A stretch of 64,000 nt of DNA from NCBI RefSeq assembly GCF_030812855.1, contig NZ_JAUSTK010000004.1, positions 1 through 64,000 on the forward strand. The letters are read 5' to 3'. Below, piece after piece: positions 53,031 through 61,086 of this stretch. Position 1 is the stretch's first letter; every line of letters starts with the position of its first letter. This DNA is from Paenibacillus wynnii (GTDB lineage Bacteria > Bacillota > Bacilli > Paenibacillales > Paenibacillaceae). Both the position numbers and the translations under genes were made by a program. The notes beneath the pieces were generated by a model, which had not been told where the DNA came from, did no database searches, and worked only from the letters and a program-made list of their open reading frames with translations.

Positions 53031-53075
53031 AAAAAAAACGAGGGGTTGCATGGTTATACCCCTGCAAGCTCCTCG
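53031..53075 (-). terminator. intrinsic terminator after the small DNA-binding-like gene
   Basis: CGAGG/CCTCG and the inner TTGCA/TGCAA pair around a loop; the minus strand then has eight T. It serves the gene at 53100. Confidence 0.7.
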
Positions 53076-53099
53076 ACTCTTGGTTGCTCAGCCACGCAT

Positions 53100-53318
53100 T
53101 TACGATATCTCTGCATTTTTTAATGCATGGTCCCAACTCGGAAAATAAAACAATGCATTGCGCATTAACTCAGGATCATTCTGCTTCACTTGTTTTTTAC
53201 TAATTGTTTCTCCATTTAATTGTAATTGCTTAATTCGACTAATTACCTCATCTGCTCCTAGTGTGATTTCCAAATACTCACTCCTATTCTGTTTATATCT
53301 CTCCCATATTTTTCTCAA
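53100..53318 (-). CDS. small protein resembling homing-endonuclease-associated repeat
   Basis: A 72-residue protein: VISRIKQLQLNGETISKKQVKQNDPELMRNALFYFPSWDHALKNAEIS. The pattern of 'R-I-x-x-L-x-x-x-G-x-x-I-x-x-K-x-V-x-x-x-x-P-x-L-x-x-x-A-x-x-Y-F-x-S-W-x-x-A-L' is the three-helix homing-endonuclease-associated repeat found in small DNA-binding proteins. It may be a stand-alone copy or a fragment of a larger protein; the start ATG has no strong ribosome binding site. A terminator follows. Neighbours give no function. Confidence 0.6.
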   Translation of the reverse strand: MRKIWERYKQNRSEYLEITLGADEVISRIKQLQLNGETISKKQVKQNDPELMRNALFYFPSWDHALKNAEIS

Positions 53319-53330
53319 TTGAGGTTAGTT

Positions 53331-53723
53331 CTATACTTGAGGCCTGTTTAGAGTTTTTTCTTTTTCAAGAACTGTCTGTGCGTATCTTGCAATTTTATCA
53401 TCCATACGTTCTAACACTTTCTTCATCTCTTCCATTCTTGTTACGAGCTGTATACGCTGCTCGATCAGGAGTTCTTTTCTAGCATCCATCGTTTCATCAC
53501 CCTGTTGAAACAAGCCTACATACTCAATTAATATCTCAACTGGAAGACCTACGCCCCGCATACATTTAATAAATTCAACCCACCTGCAGTCTTCTTCCGT
53601 ATAATCCCTTACTCCGCTTTTATTGCGTGTAACCCGTGGGATAAGTCCGATGCGTTCATAATAGCGGAGAGTATCCTGTGATAAATCATATTTTCGACTT
53701 ACTTCTGCTATCAACATGCACAT
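53331..53723 (-). CDS. MerR family transcriptional regulator
   Basis: A 130-residue MerR-type regulator. The DNA-binding N terminus is LIAEVSRKYDLSQDTLRYYERIGLIPRVTRNKSGVRDYTEEDCRWVEFIKCMRGVGLPVEILIEYVGLFQQG, followed by a coiled dimerisation helix (residues 75-120). It has the AdhR/YraB-like layout of aldehyde- or thiol-stress responders. It starts two bases after the aldo/keto reductase stop and is co-transcribed with it from a promoter bearing a MerR-type operator, so it regulates its own operon. Confidence 0.92.
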   Translation of the reverse strand: MCMLIAEVSRKYDLSQDTLRYYERIGLIPRVTRNKSGVRDYTEEDCRWVEFIKCMRGVGLPVEILIEYVGLFQQGDETMDARKELLIEQRIQLVTRMEEMKKVLERMDDKIARYAQTVLEKEKTLNRPQV

Positions 53724-53724
53724 T

Positions 53725-54729
53725 TCACTTCCCTCTTTCAGATTGTATCAGAATAGGACCAACTATCGGATGAGGAACATACGGCTCTTCCAGCTCCGCA
53801 ATTTCTACAGGTGTTAACGTAATTGAAAGAGCAGCTACAGCATCTTCGATATGAGATATTTTCGTTGCACCGATAATGGGAGCTGTTACTGGTTCTTTCT
53901 GCAACAACCAGGCAAGTGCAATTTGAGCGCGGGGAACGCCACGTTTTTCTGCGATTGCTGCAACCCGCTCTACAATCAATAGGTCAGTATTTGCAGTCGC
54001 ATCGTATTTAGATTTCTGCACTTGGTCGGTCTCGGAACGATATGTTGTTTCTGACCAATCACGCGTCAATCTTCCAGAAGCGAGCGGGCTATATGGAATA
54101 ACTCCGATTTTTTCTTCCTTACAAAGCGGCAGCATCTCCCTCTCCTCTTCACGGTACACGAGGTTTAAATGATTCTGCATGGATACAAATCGGGTCCACC
54201 CATTTCTCTCAGCTACATGTAATGCCTTTAGAAACTGCCACGCATACATGGCAGAAGCCCCAATGTATCTTGCCTTCCCAGCCTTAACCACATCATGCAA
54301 CGCTTCCATCGTCTCTTCGATAGGAGTATTGTAATCCCAGCGGTGAATTTGATACAGATCCACATAATCTGTTCCTAGTCTCTTAAGACTCTTATCAATT
54401 TCACTCATGATTGCCTTTCGGGAAAGTCCTGAACCATTTGGACCTTGATGCATGCGGAAATGAACTTTCGTCGCTAGGACAATTTCATCTCGATTAGCAT
54501 AATCCTTTAAAGTTCGTCCAACAATTTCCTCACTTGTTCCATCTGAATATACATTCGCCGTATCAAAAAAATTGATGCCCATCTCAAGAGCTTGTTTAAT
54601 AATTGGACGACTGCGCTCTTCATCAAGTACCCATTGATGAACCCATCGTCCCTCTTCACCAAAGCTCATACAGCCAAGACAAAGCCTAGAGACATCTAAG
54701 CCGGAATTCCCAAGTTTTACATACTCCAT
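53725..54729 (-). CDS. aldo/keto reductase (IolS/YhdN-like)
   Basis: A 334-residue aldo/keto reductase of the tas/IolS group. MEYVKLGNSGLDVSRLCLGCMSFGEEG begins it; the catalytic tetrad is in NFFDTANVYSDGTSEEIVG (Asp and Tyr), VLATKVHFR (Lys) and DLYQIHRWDYNTPIEE (His); the cofactor-binding tail contains APIIGATKISHIEDAVAAL. The frame opens with a GTG five codons upstream, but the ATG at 54729 gives the family N terminus. It is the first gene of a two-gene operon with the MerR regulator and probably detoxifies reactive aldehydes. Confidence 0.94.
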   Translation of the reverse strand: MEYVKLGNSGLDVSRLCLGCMSFGEEGRWVHQWVLDEERSRPIIKQALEMGINFFDTANVYSDGTSEEIVGRTLKDYANRDEIVLATKVHFRMHQGPNGSGLSRKAIMSEIDKSLKRLGTDYVDLYQIHRWDYNTPIEETMEALHDVVKAGKARYIGASAMYAWQFLKALHVAERNGWTRFVSMQNHLNLVYREEEREMLPLCKEEKIGVIPYSPLASGRLTRDWSETTYRSETDQVQKSKYDATANTDLLIVERVAAIAEKRGVPRAQIALAWLLQKEPVTAPIIGATKISHIEDAVAALSITLTPVEIAELEEPYVPHPIVGPILIQSERGK

Positions 54730-54773
54730 TTGATAGTTCCCCACTCTCCAAAAGATATTGTTCCTTCCAATAT

Positions 54774-54804
54774 AGTTTACTCCTTGGAGTTAACTCCAAG
54801 GCAA
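54774..54804 (-). promoter_or_regulatory. MerR-type operator within a 19-bp spacer promoter
   Basis: A perfect 20-bp palindrome (CCTTGGAGTTAACTCCAAGG, 54782-54801) lies between -35 TTGCCT (54799-54804) and -10 TAAACT (54774-54779). The 19-base spacer is the hallmark of promoters activated by MerR regulators, which untwist the over-long spacer. It drives the aldo/keto reductase-merR operon. Confidence 0.85.
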
Positions 54805-54858
54805 GCGATTTTGCTATATAGAGCAAAATACCATGGGAGCATTGAAAACATTAAAAAA

Positions 54859-54882
54859 CCGACCTCGATTTACGAAGGTCGG
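54859..54882 (-). terminator. intrinsic terminator after the NmrA-like gene
   Basis: CCGACCT/AGGTCGG around a 10-base loop, followed by TTTTTT on the minus strand, just downstream of the NmrA-like gene. Confidence 0.88.
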
Positions 54883-54903
54883 ATTTCAATTTTCTTATGA
54901 TGT

Positions 54904-55767
54904 TTAAGATATATCGTTAATGATTTGAATCAGAGCCTCGTTGATTGGCGTAACTGGACGACCGAGCAGTTTTTCCAAATCGTTACTTTCAATCTCCAAT
55001 GTACCTTCCCGAATGCCTTTCTGAATACCTACGAGAATTGGGATAACGAATTCGGGTACACCAGCGCTTGTCATGATTTCAGCAAACTTGGCATCATCGA
55101 CCTGGTGCACAAGTATTTCTTTACCTAATACCGATCCAATTGCAGTGACTAGTTCTTCTTGTGTCATCAGTTTACCCGCAAGCTCGTAGATCTTATTTTC
55201 GTGTCCAATCCCCGCCAATACTGTTGCAGCTGCCTCCGCGTATTCTTCTCGCAGTGCCCAACCTACCTTACCAGTGCCAGCAGAGGTTACCCATGGATTA
55301 CCTGCAATAGCGCCTTGAATATTCCCAATCTCATTCTCCAAGTACCAATTGTTACGTAAGAAGGTATATGGAATTCCCGTTTTGAGAATGGCTTCTTCGG
55401 TGACACGGTGTACAAGAGCAAGGAATAGTGCGCTCTCACTTGCATTCGTTGCACTGGTATATGCAATAAATCCAACTTGCGCTCGTTGAGCTGCAGCTAC
55501 CGCATTCGTGTGCTGCCGAATTCTTGTTTCGTTGTCCCCATCTGCCGAGATGAGTAATAACCGATCGATTCCTGCAAATGCAGTATCCAATGTTTCGGGG
55601 CGGTCAAAATCTCCATACCGAACCTCTACTCCTCGAGCTTGCAGTCCTTCGGCTTTTTCTGGATTTCGTACACTAACAGCCAGTTGACTCGCTGGTACAG
55701 TTTTCAATAAAGATTCTACAACTTTTGTTCCCAATTTCCCTGTTGCACCTGTTATTAACATTTTCAT
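54904..55767 (-). CDS. NmrA-like NAD(P)-binding protein (QOR2/YtfG-like)
   Basis: A 287-residue atypical SDR with NmrA-like fold. The nucleotide-binding motif is MLITGATGKLGTKVVESLL (GxxGxxG). It continues LAVSVRNPEKAEGLQARGVEVRYGDFDRPETLDTAFAGIDRLLLIS, LRNNWYLENEI and the C-terminal LVTAIGSVLGKEILVHQVDD. This resembles quinone oxidoreductase 2 (YtfG) of E. coli. The frame starts five codons earlier, but the ATG at 55767 has GGAGG at 8 bases. An Rrf2 regulator lies upstream on the same strand. Confidence 0.93.
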   Translation of the reverse strand: MKMLITGATGKLGTKVVESLLKTVPASQLAVSVRNPEKAEGLQARGVEVRYGDFDRPETLDTAFAGIDRLLLISADGDNETRIRQHTNAVAAAQRAQVGFIAYTSATNASESALFLALVHRVTEEAILKTGIPYTFLRNNWYLENEIGNIQGAIAGNPWVTSAGTGKVGWALREEYAEAAATVLAGIGHENKIYELAGKLMTQEELVTAIGSVLGKEILVHQVDDAKFAEIMTSAGVPEFVIPILVGIQKGIREGTLEIESNDLEKLLGRPVTPINEALIQIINDIS

Positions 55768-55845
55768 TTTTCTTACCTCCAAGAAATTAGTTTGTTGAAT
55801 TCATTTTTAGATATAACCACTTAAGTTACAACGAATTTATAAAAT

Positions 55846-55868
55846 AAAAGCTCTTAACGAGCTCTCAT
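55846..55868 (-). terminator. short hairpin after the Rrf2 gene
   Basis: GAGAGCTCG-TTAA-GAGCTTTTATTTT on the minus strand: a GAGCTC/GAGCT stem followed by a T-rich tail, a weak terminator downstream of the Rrf2 gene. Confidence 0.5.
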
Positions 55869-56285
55869 TTATTTGAACCTAGCTGTGATCTGGCTCAAAG
55901 TCGTCTGAGCCAACCTGAGTTCCATAGCGGATTGAGCTTCTTTCAATTCGGATTGAAGAACCTTCTCAATGTTACGTCCGACTTGGCATCGCACATTAGA
56001 TTCTTCGTGAACACCAAATAATTGGTTATCTTCAATCAAATTTACGGATCGATAAATATCGAGCAACGTAATCACCTCAGGTGCTCTGAGTAAAAAAGCT
56101 CCTCCTATCCCAGGACGTACATCCACTAACCCCGCCCTTTTTAACATACTGATAATTCTACGAATTACTACTGGATTTGTATTTACGCTACCCGCAATAT
56201 AGTCCCCAGTCACTTCGTTCGAACTAATCGCAATCAGGGAAAGGATATGAACTGCCATCGAAAAGCGAGTACTTATTTGCTTCAA
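55869..56285 (-). CDS. Rrf2 family transcriptional regulator (YwnA-like)
   Basis: A 138-residue Rrf2 regulator: KQISTRFSMAVHILSLIAISSNEVTGDYIAGSVNTNPVVIRRIISMLKRAGLVDVRPGIGGAFLLRAPEVITLLDIYRSVN. Fe-S-ligand cysteines are absent (one Cys in NVRCQVG near residue 98), matching the YwnA-like branch. The frame opens 17 codons upstream, where the sequence (TIMVTTVVII) is not family-like, so the TTG at 56285 is preferred after GGTGGTG. It is 100 bases upstream of the NmrA-like gene on the same strand and probably its regulator. Confidence 0.9.
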   Translation of the reverse strand: MKQISTRFSMAVHILSLIAISSNEVTGDYIAGSVNTNPVVIRRIISMLKRAGLVDVRPGIGGAFLLRAPEVITLLDIYRSVNLIEDNQLFGVHEESNVRCQVGRNIEKVLQSELKEAQSAMELRLAQTTLSQITARFK

Positions 56286-56332
56286 GATTATCACCACCGT
56301 TGTAACCATTATAGTTACTACATAATCGTAAG

Positions 56333-57352
56333 TCAATTATCGTTTCTATTCCAATAAATATAATACGTCCCTAAGAAGGAACTCAATTGTTCAAGAATAG
56401 GATATGATGTGAGGGAATGAACGGATCCCAGTCCTTTAGAAATCAAAGGTTCCGATAAATAAAGTTTATTAAGAACAAAGACATATTCAGTTGAAGCACT
56501 AACTCTTTCGCTGCGAGTTACCCTTATTTCATGTGGACGGTAAAATAAACGATCCGTTTCCACTGATGTCTGCTTACAGTCTATTAATAATGATTCTAGT
56601 CTTGAATCCGTCATCTTACTTATAGACTCGACAGTTACTGCTTTTTGATCGATTAAAGTAGTTACTAAATGCTTTAGAATTACATTCGGTCCAATATTAG
56701 CTTCTGAACAATGAAACTTTGCTTCGGAAATAATGAATTGCAATATTAACTCGGCAGTTTCAAAATCCATTGAAATATAATCGCCTTCTACTTTTATTTT
56801 AGATAACAACAGAGTAGGAGACGTTAGAAGTCCTGTTATTTGAGCACTCCTTACCCATGAATCTAGATGGTCCAAATGGACTTTATTATCCTTATTTCGT
56901 AAGGGACTTGTTATGTTTCCCTCTATTAAATCTAATATCAGACCAGGGTCAAAGTTGTATTTAGATAGAATTGAGCTAATCTCAGAGGAATGTAGTATTT
57001 CATGGGTTCTTCTATGATGATCAATCCCTTCAATCTGTTCTAGAACATGGCTAAAGGGACTATGACCAATGTCATGTAACAAAGCTGCAATCCGAAGTTC
57101 ATACCAATAAGGACAATAATAGGCTACTAAGGAAAACACTCCCAGGGTATGCTGCAGCCGTGTTGCGACATGTTGTGTGTTAATGTAGCTACAACCGTTA
57201 TGATGTATGAAATGCAACCTGCGGACAGGAGAGGATTGGAGTAACTCGGATTCAGTTTCAGTTAATCTTGTTTTTAGTCCCCACAAGGGTTCCCATATTT
57301 CATTACCGCCTATTAACTGTGCAATATATCCAGTATTATTGATCTCTCTCAA
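56333..57352 (-). CDS. HD superfamily phosphohydrolase (dNTPase-like)
   Basis: A 339-residue HD-domain protein. The conserved arrangement is SSPVRRLHFIHHNGCSYI, RLQHTLGVFSLVAYY (first His), LRIAALLHDIGHSPFSHVLEQ (HD pair), HHRRTHEILH and VHLDHLDSWVRSAQ (last Asp). This is the layout of SAMHD1/dGTPase-like YwfO-family hydrolases, which act on nucleotides. The substrate is unknown. The start ATG at 57352 follows a GGGGGAAA site. It is separated from the HIT fragment by only 40 bases. Confidence 0.9.
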   Translation of the reverse strand: MREINNTGYIAQLIGGNEIWEPLWGLKTRLTETESELLQSSPVRRLHFIHHNGCSYINTQHVATRLQHTLGVFSLVAYYCPYWYELRIAALLHDIGHSPFSHVLEQIEGIDHHRRTHEILHSSEISSILSKYNFDPGLILDLIEGNITSPLRNKDNKVHLDHLDSWVRSAQITGLLTSPTLLLSKIKVEGDYISMDFETAELILQFIISEAKFHCSEANIGPNVILKHLVTTLIDQKAVTVESISKMTDSRLESLLIDCKQTSVETDRLFYRPHEIRVTRSERVSASTEYVFVLNKLYLSEPLISKGLGSVHSLTSYPILEQLSSFLGTYYIYWNRNDN

Positions 57353-57390
57353 TCGTTTCCCCCCAAGTTAAAGTAAGCTATTCGAATTAT

Positions 57391-57500
57391 TCACACTAAA
57401 CTTTGTCTGCGATTATCTTCTTTTCCAAGAAAACTTCTTAAGTCTTTTCCAACTAATGGTTCATCCTTATATCTTGGAATGATGTGCAAATGTGAGTGAA
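57391..57500 (-). pseudogene. 3' fragment of a HIT family gene, cut by an IS605-type element
   Basis: The minus strand encodes HSHLHIIPRYKDEPLVGKDLRSF and ends GKEDNRRQSLV. HxHxH with HIIPRYKDEP is the active-site region and tail of HIT (histidine-triad) nucleotide hydrolases. The rest of the gene upstream is replaced by the TnpB element starting at 57501. Confidence 0.85.
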
Positions 57501-57640
57501 TTGAACACTCCCGCCACCTGTAGAGGTGGAGGATTCTTGGGTAGTTGCTTCTAATGAAGCAGAGTTGTGATAATTCTATTTCCCAACATGGAAAATCGAA
57601 TCCCAAGCGATCCCTGTGGTTCCCACAGTTGAATGTATCC
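57501..57640 (-). ncRNA. predicted omega (reRNA) guide RNA scaffold of TnpB
   Basis: By analogy with ISDra2-type elements, the 3' end of tnpB and the right end encode a guide RNA scaffold. The segment from the tnpB stop to the terminal TTCAA has a typical sequence, with GGGAACCACAGGGATCGCTTGGG and the terminal hairpin ending in GGCGGGAGTGTTCAA. The guide would be the flanking sequence beginning TTCACTCACATTTGCACATC. Inference by analogy. Confidence 0.55.
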
Positions 57641-57642
57641 TG

Positions 57643-58764
57643 CTATTTTGACATTTGTATGATGTTGTGTGCAGCATTCTCATCCCGATCATGAAGTGCA
57701 TCACAACATGGACAGGTCCACTGCCTCACCGAAAGGTTTTTCACTTCTTGGTTGATGAAGCCGCACACATGACACGTTTGGCTGGTGGGTGCGAAGGTGT
57801 CAGCGATCTTAACCGTCCGTCCGTACCAACTCGCCTTGTATGTAATTTGGCGTTCGAACTCGCTCCAGGACGCATCGGCAATCGATTTCGCCAGCTTATG
57901 ATTTTTGAGCATATTGGCTACACGAAGATTTTCTATGCTGATCGTTTGGTTTTCACGGATCAGCCTGGTGGTGAGTTGGTGCAAAAAATCATGGCGACCG
58001 TTCGCAATCTTCTCGTGGATTTGGGCAACCTTCTGCTTGGCTTTCAACCAATTGGAGCCGCCTTTCGTGCGACGAGCCATGCGGCGTTGCCAGAAGGCTA
58101 ACTTCTTCTCGTAGTGGCGAAACCACTTTGGGTTGGCCACACGTAATCCATCGGAGCAGACCGCAAACTCCTTGAGTCCAAGGTCTATGCCAATCGCCTT
58201 CTTGTTCTGCGGCAGGGGATGTATGTCAACTTCACAGACAATGGATGCAAAATACTTACCAGCCGCATTTCGTCGCACGGTGGCAGAAAGGATACGTCCC
58301 TCTAAGGCTCTGGAGTTGGCAAACCGAACCCAACCGAGCTTCGGGAGCTTAAGTTTGTTTTCTTTAATGGCAATGTTGCCGTTGGTCTGTTTCGTAGTAT
58401 AGCTTTGCACGGGATGCTTACGGCTTTTAAACCGTGGAGCCTGATTCTGTTTTTTAAAGAACCGGCCGAAGCTATCTGCCATGTGTCGAACGGCGGATTG
58501 CAAGGCGATACTATCCACCGTTTTGAGCCAATCAAACTGCCCTTTGAGAGCTGGAAGTTGTGTGGCACAGGTGTTGTAGGATAAGCCCTTTCCTGTTGTC
58601 GCATAGGTATTGTTCCATAGTCCCAAGAAATGATTGAACACAAAACGGCAACAGCCAAACATCTGATGGATGAGTTGTTGTTGTTCCTTTGTCGGATAGA
58701 TTCGGTACTTATAGGCTTTATGGACACGTTTTTGTGTACCAAAATCTGGATCCGATGCCAGCAT
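57643..58764 (-). CDS. tnpB: RNA-guided endonuclease TnpB (IS605 OrfB)
   Basis: A full-length 373-residue TnpB. The N-terminal RNA-binding part begins [32 protein letters not shown]. The RuvC residues are visible: [17 protein letters not shown] (Asp), [10 protein letters not shown] (Glu), and [12 protein letters not shown] (final Asp). The zinc finger is CHVCG ... CPCCD just before the last RuvC motif. TnpB cuts DNA guided by the element's own right-end RNA and promotes element retention. The ATG at 58764 has AAAGGAG at 9 bases, preferred over the ATG three codons upstream. All catalytic residues are intact, so it may be active. Confidence 0.95.
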   Translation of the reverse strand: MLASDPDFGTQKRVHKAYKYRIYPTKEQQQLIHQMFGCCRFVFNHFLGLWNNTYATTGKGLSYNTCATQLPALKGQFDWLKTVDSIALQSAVRHMADSFGRFFKKQNQAPRFKSRKHPVQSYTTKQTNGNIAIKENKLKLPKLGWVRFANSRALEGRILSATVRRNAAGKYFASIVCEVDIHPLPQNKKAIGIDLGLKEFAVCSDGLRVANPKWFRHYEKKLAFWQRRMARRTKGGSNWLKAKQKVAQIHEKIANGRHDFLHQLTTRLIRENQTISIENLRVANMLKNHKLAKSIADASWSEFERQITYKASWYGRTVKIADTFAPTSQTCHVCGFINQEVKNLSVRQWTCPCCDALHDRDENAAHNIIQMSK

Positions 58765-58821
58765 GCCACACATCTCCTTTCAAAAGGGTTCTAGGGATAT
58801 ATTAGCACATATGTTCGGTTT

Positions 58822-59094
58822 CTAAAACCGCCGATTCATCCCCAACCTATAGAGGTAGGGGTGTTCTAGGCTTTTATTGATAAAGTACAGAATCCCGGTA
58901 TTTACTTGAACAAATGAAAACCACCACAGACACGCAATACTATATAGAAGAACAGCCAATCCAATTGACTGAAACAAAGACTTGGTAAAGGTTCTCTTTC
59001 TTCTTCCTAATACTATAGTTAAAATAACTACCAAACCAAATACTAAGCCCATCACACCACAGTACAGTAAACCTTCGATATCCACTTTTCTCAA
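58822..59094 (-). pseudogene. small multi-helix membrane protein truncated by the IS element
   Basis: A TTG at 59094 after GAGGGTG starts a protein with three hydrophobic helices (YCGVMGLVFGLVVILTIVLG, FQSIGLAVLLYSIACLWWFSF, VNTGILYFI). From about residue 75 on, the sequence (EHPYLYRLGMNRRF) lies within the IS left end, so the natural C terminus was lost. No family recognised. Confidence 0.6.
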
Positions 59095-59099
59095 TGAAA

Positions 59100-59575
59100 A
59101 TACACCCTCTTTTTGATTAGACTTGTTAATTACTTAATTCCAAAATTCATTCCAATTAATCCAGCAACGAAGTGAGATATTCCCCCCCTACATTTCCGTC
59201 CACTTTCCTTTATTGTTACCGATAAGAGTCATGTGTTGGATGAAAATATTCTGGATAAGCCTTCTTGAGAATATCCATCCCCCCCCGCCAACCTACTACA
59301 GAGTTCTTTGGTAATAACTAAGTGTATTTCTTGAAGACGTTTAAGCATTTTATCATGAATAATAGTAGTAGGATCGAACATCAGTCCTTTACTTTTGGCA
59401 TCGTTGAAATCTTCACCAGCGAACGGATTCGATCGTCTTATAACCTACAAAAAATTTAATATTATCCTTCAACAGTACAATAATAAAGACCAATCGTATA
59501 ACTTCTACGTTTGGTCTCTATGGTCTAGTTCACACACAAGGTAATGGCAATAAGCTCTCCTTGTTCTTTAGTAGT
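59100..59575. other. region with gene remnants
   Basis: No intact gene. On the minus strand FAGEDFNDAKSKGLMFDPTTIIHDKMLKRLQ (about 59423-59330) is protein-like but unrecognised. The segment ending YPEYFHPTHDSYR-stop (59260-59219) closely matches the C terminus of the isochorismatase-like protein at 60124 (FLPTHDSYR), so it is a remnant of a second copy. A run of eight C lies near 59279. Confidence 0.5.
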
Positions 59576-59576
59576 A

Positions 59577-59951
59577 TTATTGTCTGATAATAAGGACATC
59601 TTGAGGAGGTCTACTGGTATTTTGGATTTGAGAAATTTCAGCATTTGTAAGGTTGCGACCTACCAAAACAAACGAAGATGTGACATTGTTAAAGTTGGAA
59701 TTGCCCAAGTTTGCCACACTTTGGCTTCCACGATACACACGGAATGATCCCTGAAAGTTAATTCGCGAAAAAAGTACAAGTGTTACTTCAGAGCTCTGCA
59801 CAACATTTCTAAGTCTGAAACTTGAGAGTACGTTGTTAAATCGAAAAGCTCCAAGATCACGAACTGCAACCCCTCCACGTCTGAATAAAATTCTACGAAC
59901 GGAAAAATTGGTGCCAGACCAAAGCGCAAGACGTACATCACTGTTTGCCAT
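59577..59951 (-). CDS. beta/gamma-crystallin-like small protein
   Basis: A 124-residue protein with two similar beta-rich units: VRLALWSGTNFSVRRILFRRGGVAVRDLGAFRFNNVLSSFRLRN and VTLVLFSRINFQGSFRVYRGSQSVANLGNSNFNNVTSSFVLVG. The Y/F-x(n)-F-x-G-x(n)-R pattern and 'F..N..SSF' endings match Greek-key beta/gamma-crystallin-type motifs. No signal peptide. The ATG has AAAGGAG at 8 bases. Such proteins in Paenibacillus are small and often secreted or spore-related; function is unknown. Confidence 0.75.
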   Translation of the reverse strand: MANSDVRLALWSGTNFSVRRILFRRGGVAVRDLGAFRFNNVLSSFRLRNVVQSSEVTLVLFSRINFQGSFRVYRGSQSVANLGNSNFNNVTSSFVLVGRNLTNAEISQIQNTSRPPQDVLIIRQ

Positions 59952-60097
59952 TTATACCACTCCTTTTCTTAGGGTTGATATATTCTATGCCAACTTAAAA
60001 GAATGGTATAAGACAAGTAGAGCAGTGCATTAGTTTGTTTATTTTATAAGTTTTGAAGAGTACTCTGCAATACATGAACCATACACAAAGAAAAAAA

Positions 60098-60111
60098 CGC
60101 CTTTGAAGGCG
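60098..60111 (-). terminator. intrinsic terminator after the isochorismatase-like gene
   Basis: CGCCTT-CA-AAGGCG stem followed by TTTTTTT on the minus strand. Confidence 0.85.
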
Positions 60112-60123
60112 CTTAGGTATACA

Positions 60124-60681
60124 TTACCTATACGAGTCATGTGTTGGAAGAAACAAGTTTTCCTCAGAAATTCTAACCATTGAAAAGTGTTCAACATTGT
60201 AGTGTCCATGTAATGTTTTATTATGATGCTTGATGATTTGTTCTGCACTTAAAACATCATTATCAGTAGTTGAATGTCCATCACCGACTAGTGTTACATC
60301 CAAGTTACTAACAGTAGCTGTTCTTACTGCAGTATCGATACAGTACTGTGTTTTACAGCCCATAATGACCACATGTTCAACTTGTTGATCGTTCAGATAT
60401 TGTAGAAGCCCCGTCCCATGAAAAGAATTTGTTGCTGACTTATCAAATATTTTGGCATCCGAAGGCATATTGATTTCATTATGCACTTGAAAACCTGCAC
60501 CTTTTCCATCAGCTACATCGAGATCCCTTACAAACACAATTCTTACATCGGCATCTTTTGCTTTTTTAATTACTATATTAATATTCTGAATTAGTTGCTC
60601 TTTATTAAATACTGCACTTTCTTCTTGATTCCCATCTATTAATTCTTGTTGAGCATCAATGATTAATAAGGCTTGATTCAA
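60124..60681 (-). CDS. isochorismatase family cysteine hydrolase
   Basis: A 185-residue cysteine hydrolase of the isochorismatase-like fold. The catalytic triad is readable: Asp in LLIIDAQQELIDG (residue 9), Lys in MPSDAKIFDKSATNSF, and Cys in VIMGCKTQYCIDTAVRTA. The cis-peptide VVIMG precedes it. This family includes nicotinamidase-like and hydrolase enzymes for small amides; no exact substrate can be assigned. The start ATG follows a GGGGGAAAT site. Remnants of a similar C terminus lie near 59219. Confidence 0.93.
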   Translation of the reverse strand: MNQALLIIDAQQELIDGNQEESAVFNKEQLIQNINIVIKKAKDADVRIVFVRDLDVADGKGAGFQVHNEINMPSDAKIFDKSATNSFHGTGLLQYLNDQQVEHVVIMGCKTQYCIDTAVRTATVSNLDVTLVGDGHSTTDNDVLSAEQIIKHHNKTLHGHYNVEHFSMVRISEENLFLPTHDSYR

Positions 60682-60699
60682 TTTATTATTTCCCCCTTC

Positions 60700-61080
60700 A
60701 AAATTAAAATTATGATTTATTGAGGCTCTTTCTAAAAATCAGTGCTAGACTTTCCGTTTGCTTCACTGTACCGGGGACGATTTCGATCTAACTTCGCCTG
60801 ATGCTCACCGGGTTTGGGGAATTACACCTTACAGTAGCCGATTTGGGGTTGCGGACCAGTCCTTCGGCGAATTAGAGGGGAAAATGCCCGCTAATACCGA
60901 CCGAAACGACTTTATTTTGAGATGAAAGGGAAAATATCCCACTAATCTTAGCCATGCCGCCCCAACGAGGTAAATCCTCAAAATTAGCGGGCGAAATCCC
61001 TTCTAATTACCCAAACGGGGTGCCGGGCACAGAAATAGAGGGGGAAAATCCCTCTATTAGGATATAACGGCTTTCTGTCC
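60700..61080. repeat. cluster of degenerate inverted-repeat units (GGGGAAAATCCC type)
   Basis: No gene. Four or more imperfect palindromic units of about 25 bases recur: TTAGAGGGGAAAATGCCCGC (60879), GGGAAAATATCCCACTAAT (about 60930), AAATTAGCGGGCGAAATCCC (60981) and ATAGAGGGGGAAAATCCCTC (61044). Each can fold into a short hairpin with a GAAAAT loop. They are spaced by roughly 50-60 bases, and the last lies at the histidine kinase's 3' end, so it may also act as terminator. Confidence 0.75.
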
Positions 61081-61086
61081 TTCCCG

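Larger units (their letters stand above)
57501..58870. mobile_element. IS605/IS1341-type element with tnpB only
   Basis: The element has no tnpA. Subterminal hairpins of the IS605 type are present at both ends: CCTCCACCTCTACAGGTGGCGGG (minus strand) at 57511-57533 and CCCCTACCTCTATAGGTTGGGG at 58840-58861. The right end on the minus strand terminates in TTCAA (57505-57501), directly joined to HIT-gene sequence. The outer left boundary lies near 58865-58875 and cannot be fixed from one copy. Such elements transpose with TnpA from another element in the cell. Confidence 0.85.

Noticed and set aside
58302..58769. 155-residue minus-strand frame overlapping tnpB
   Set aside because: Out-of-frame shadow of tnpB with no conserved motif.
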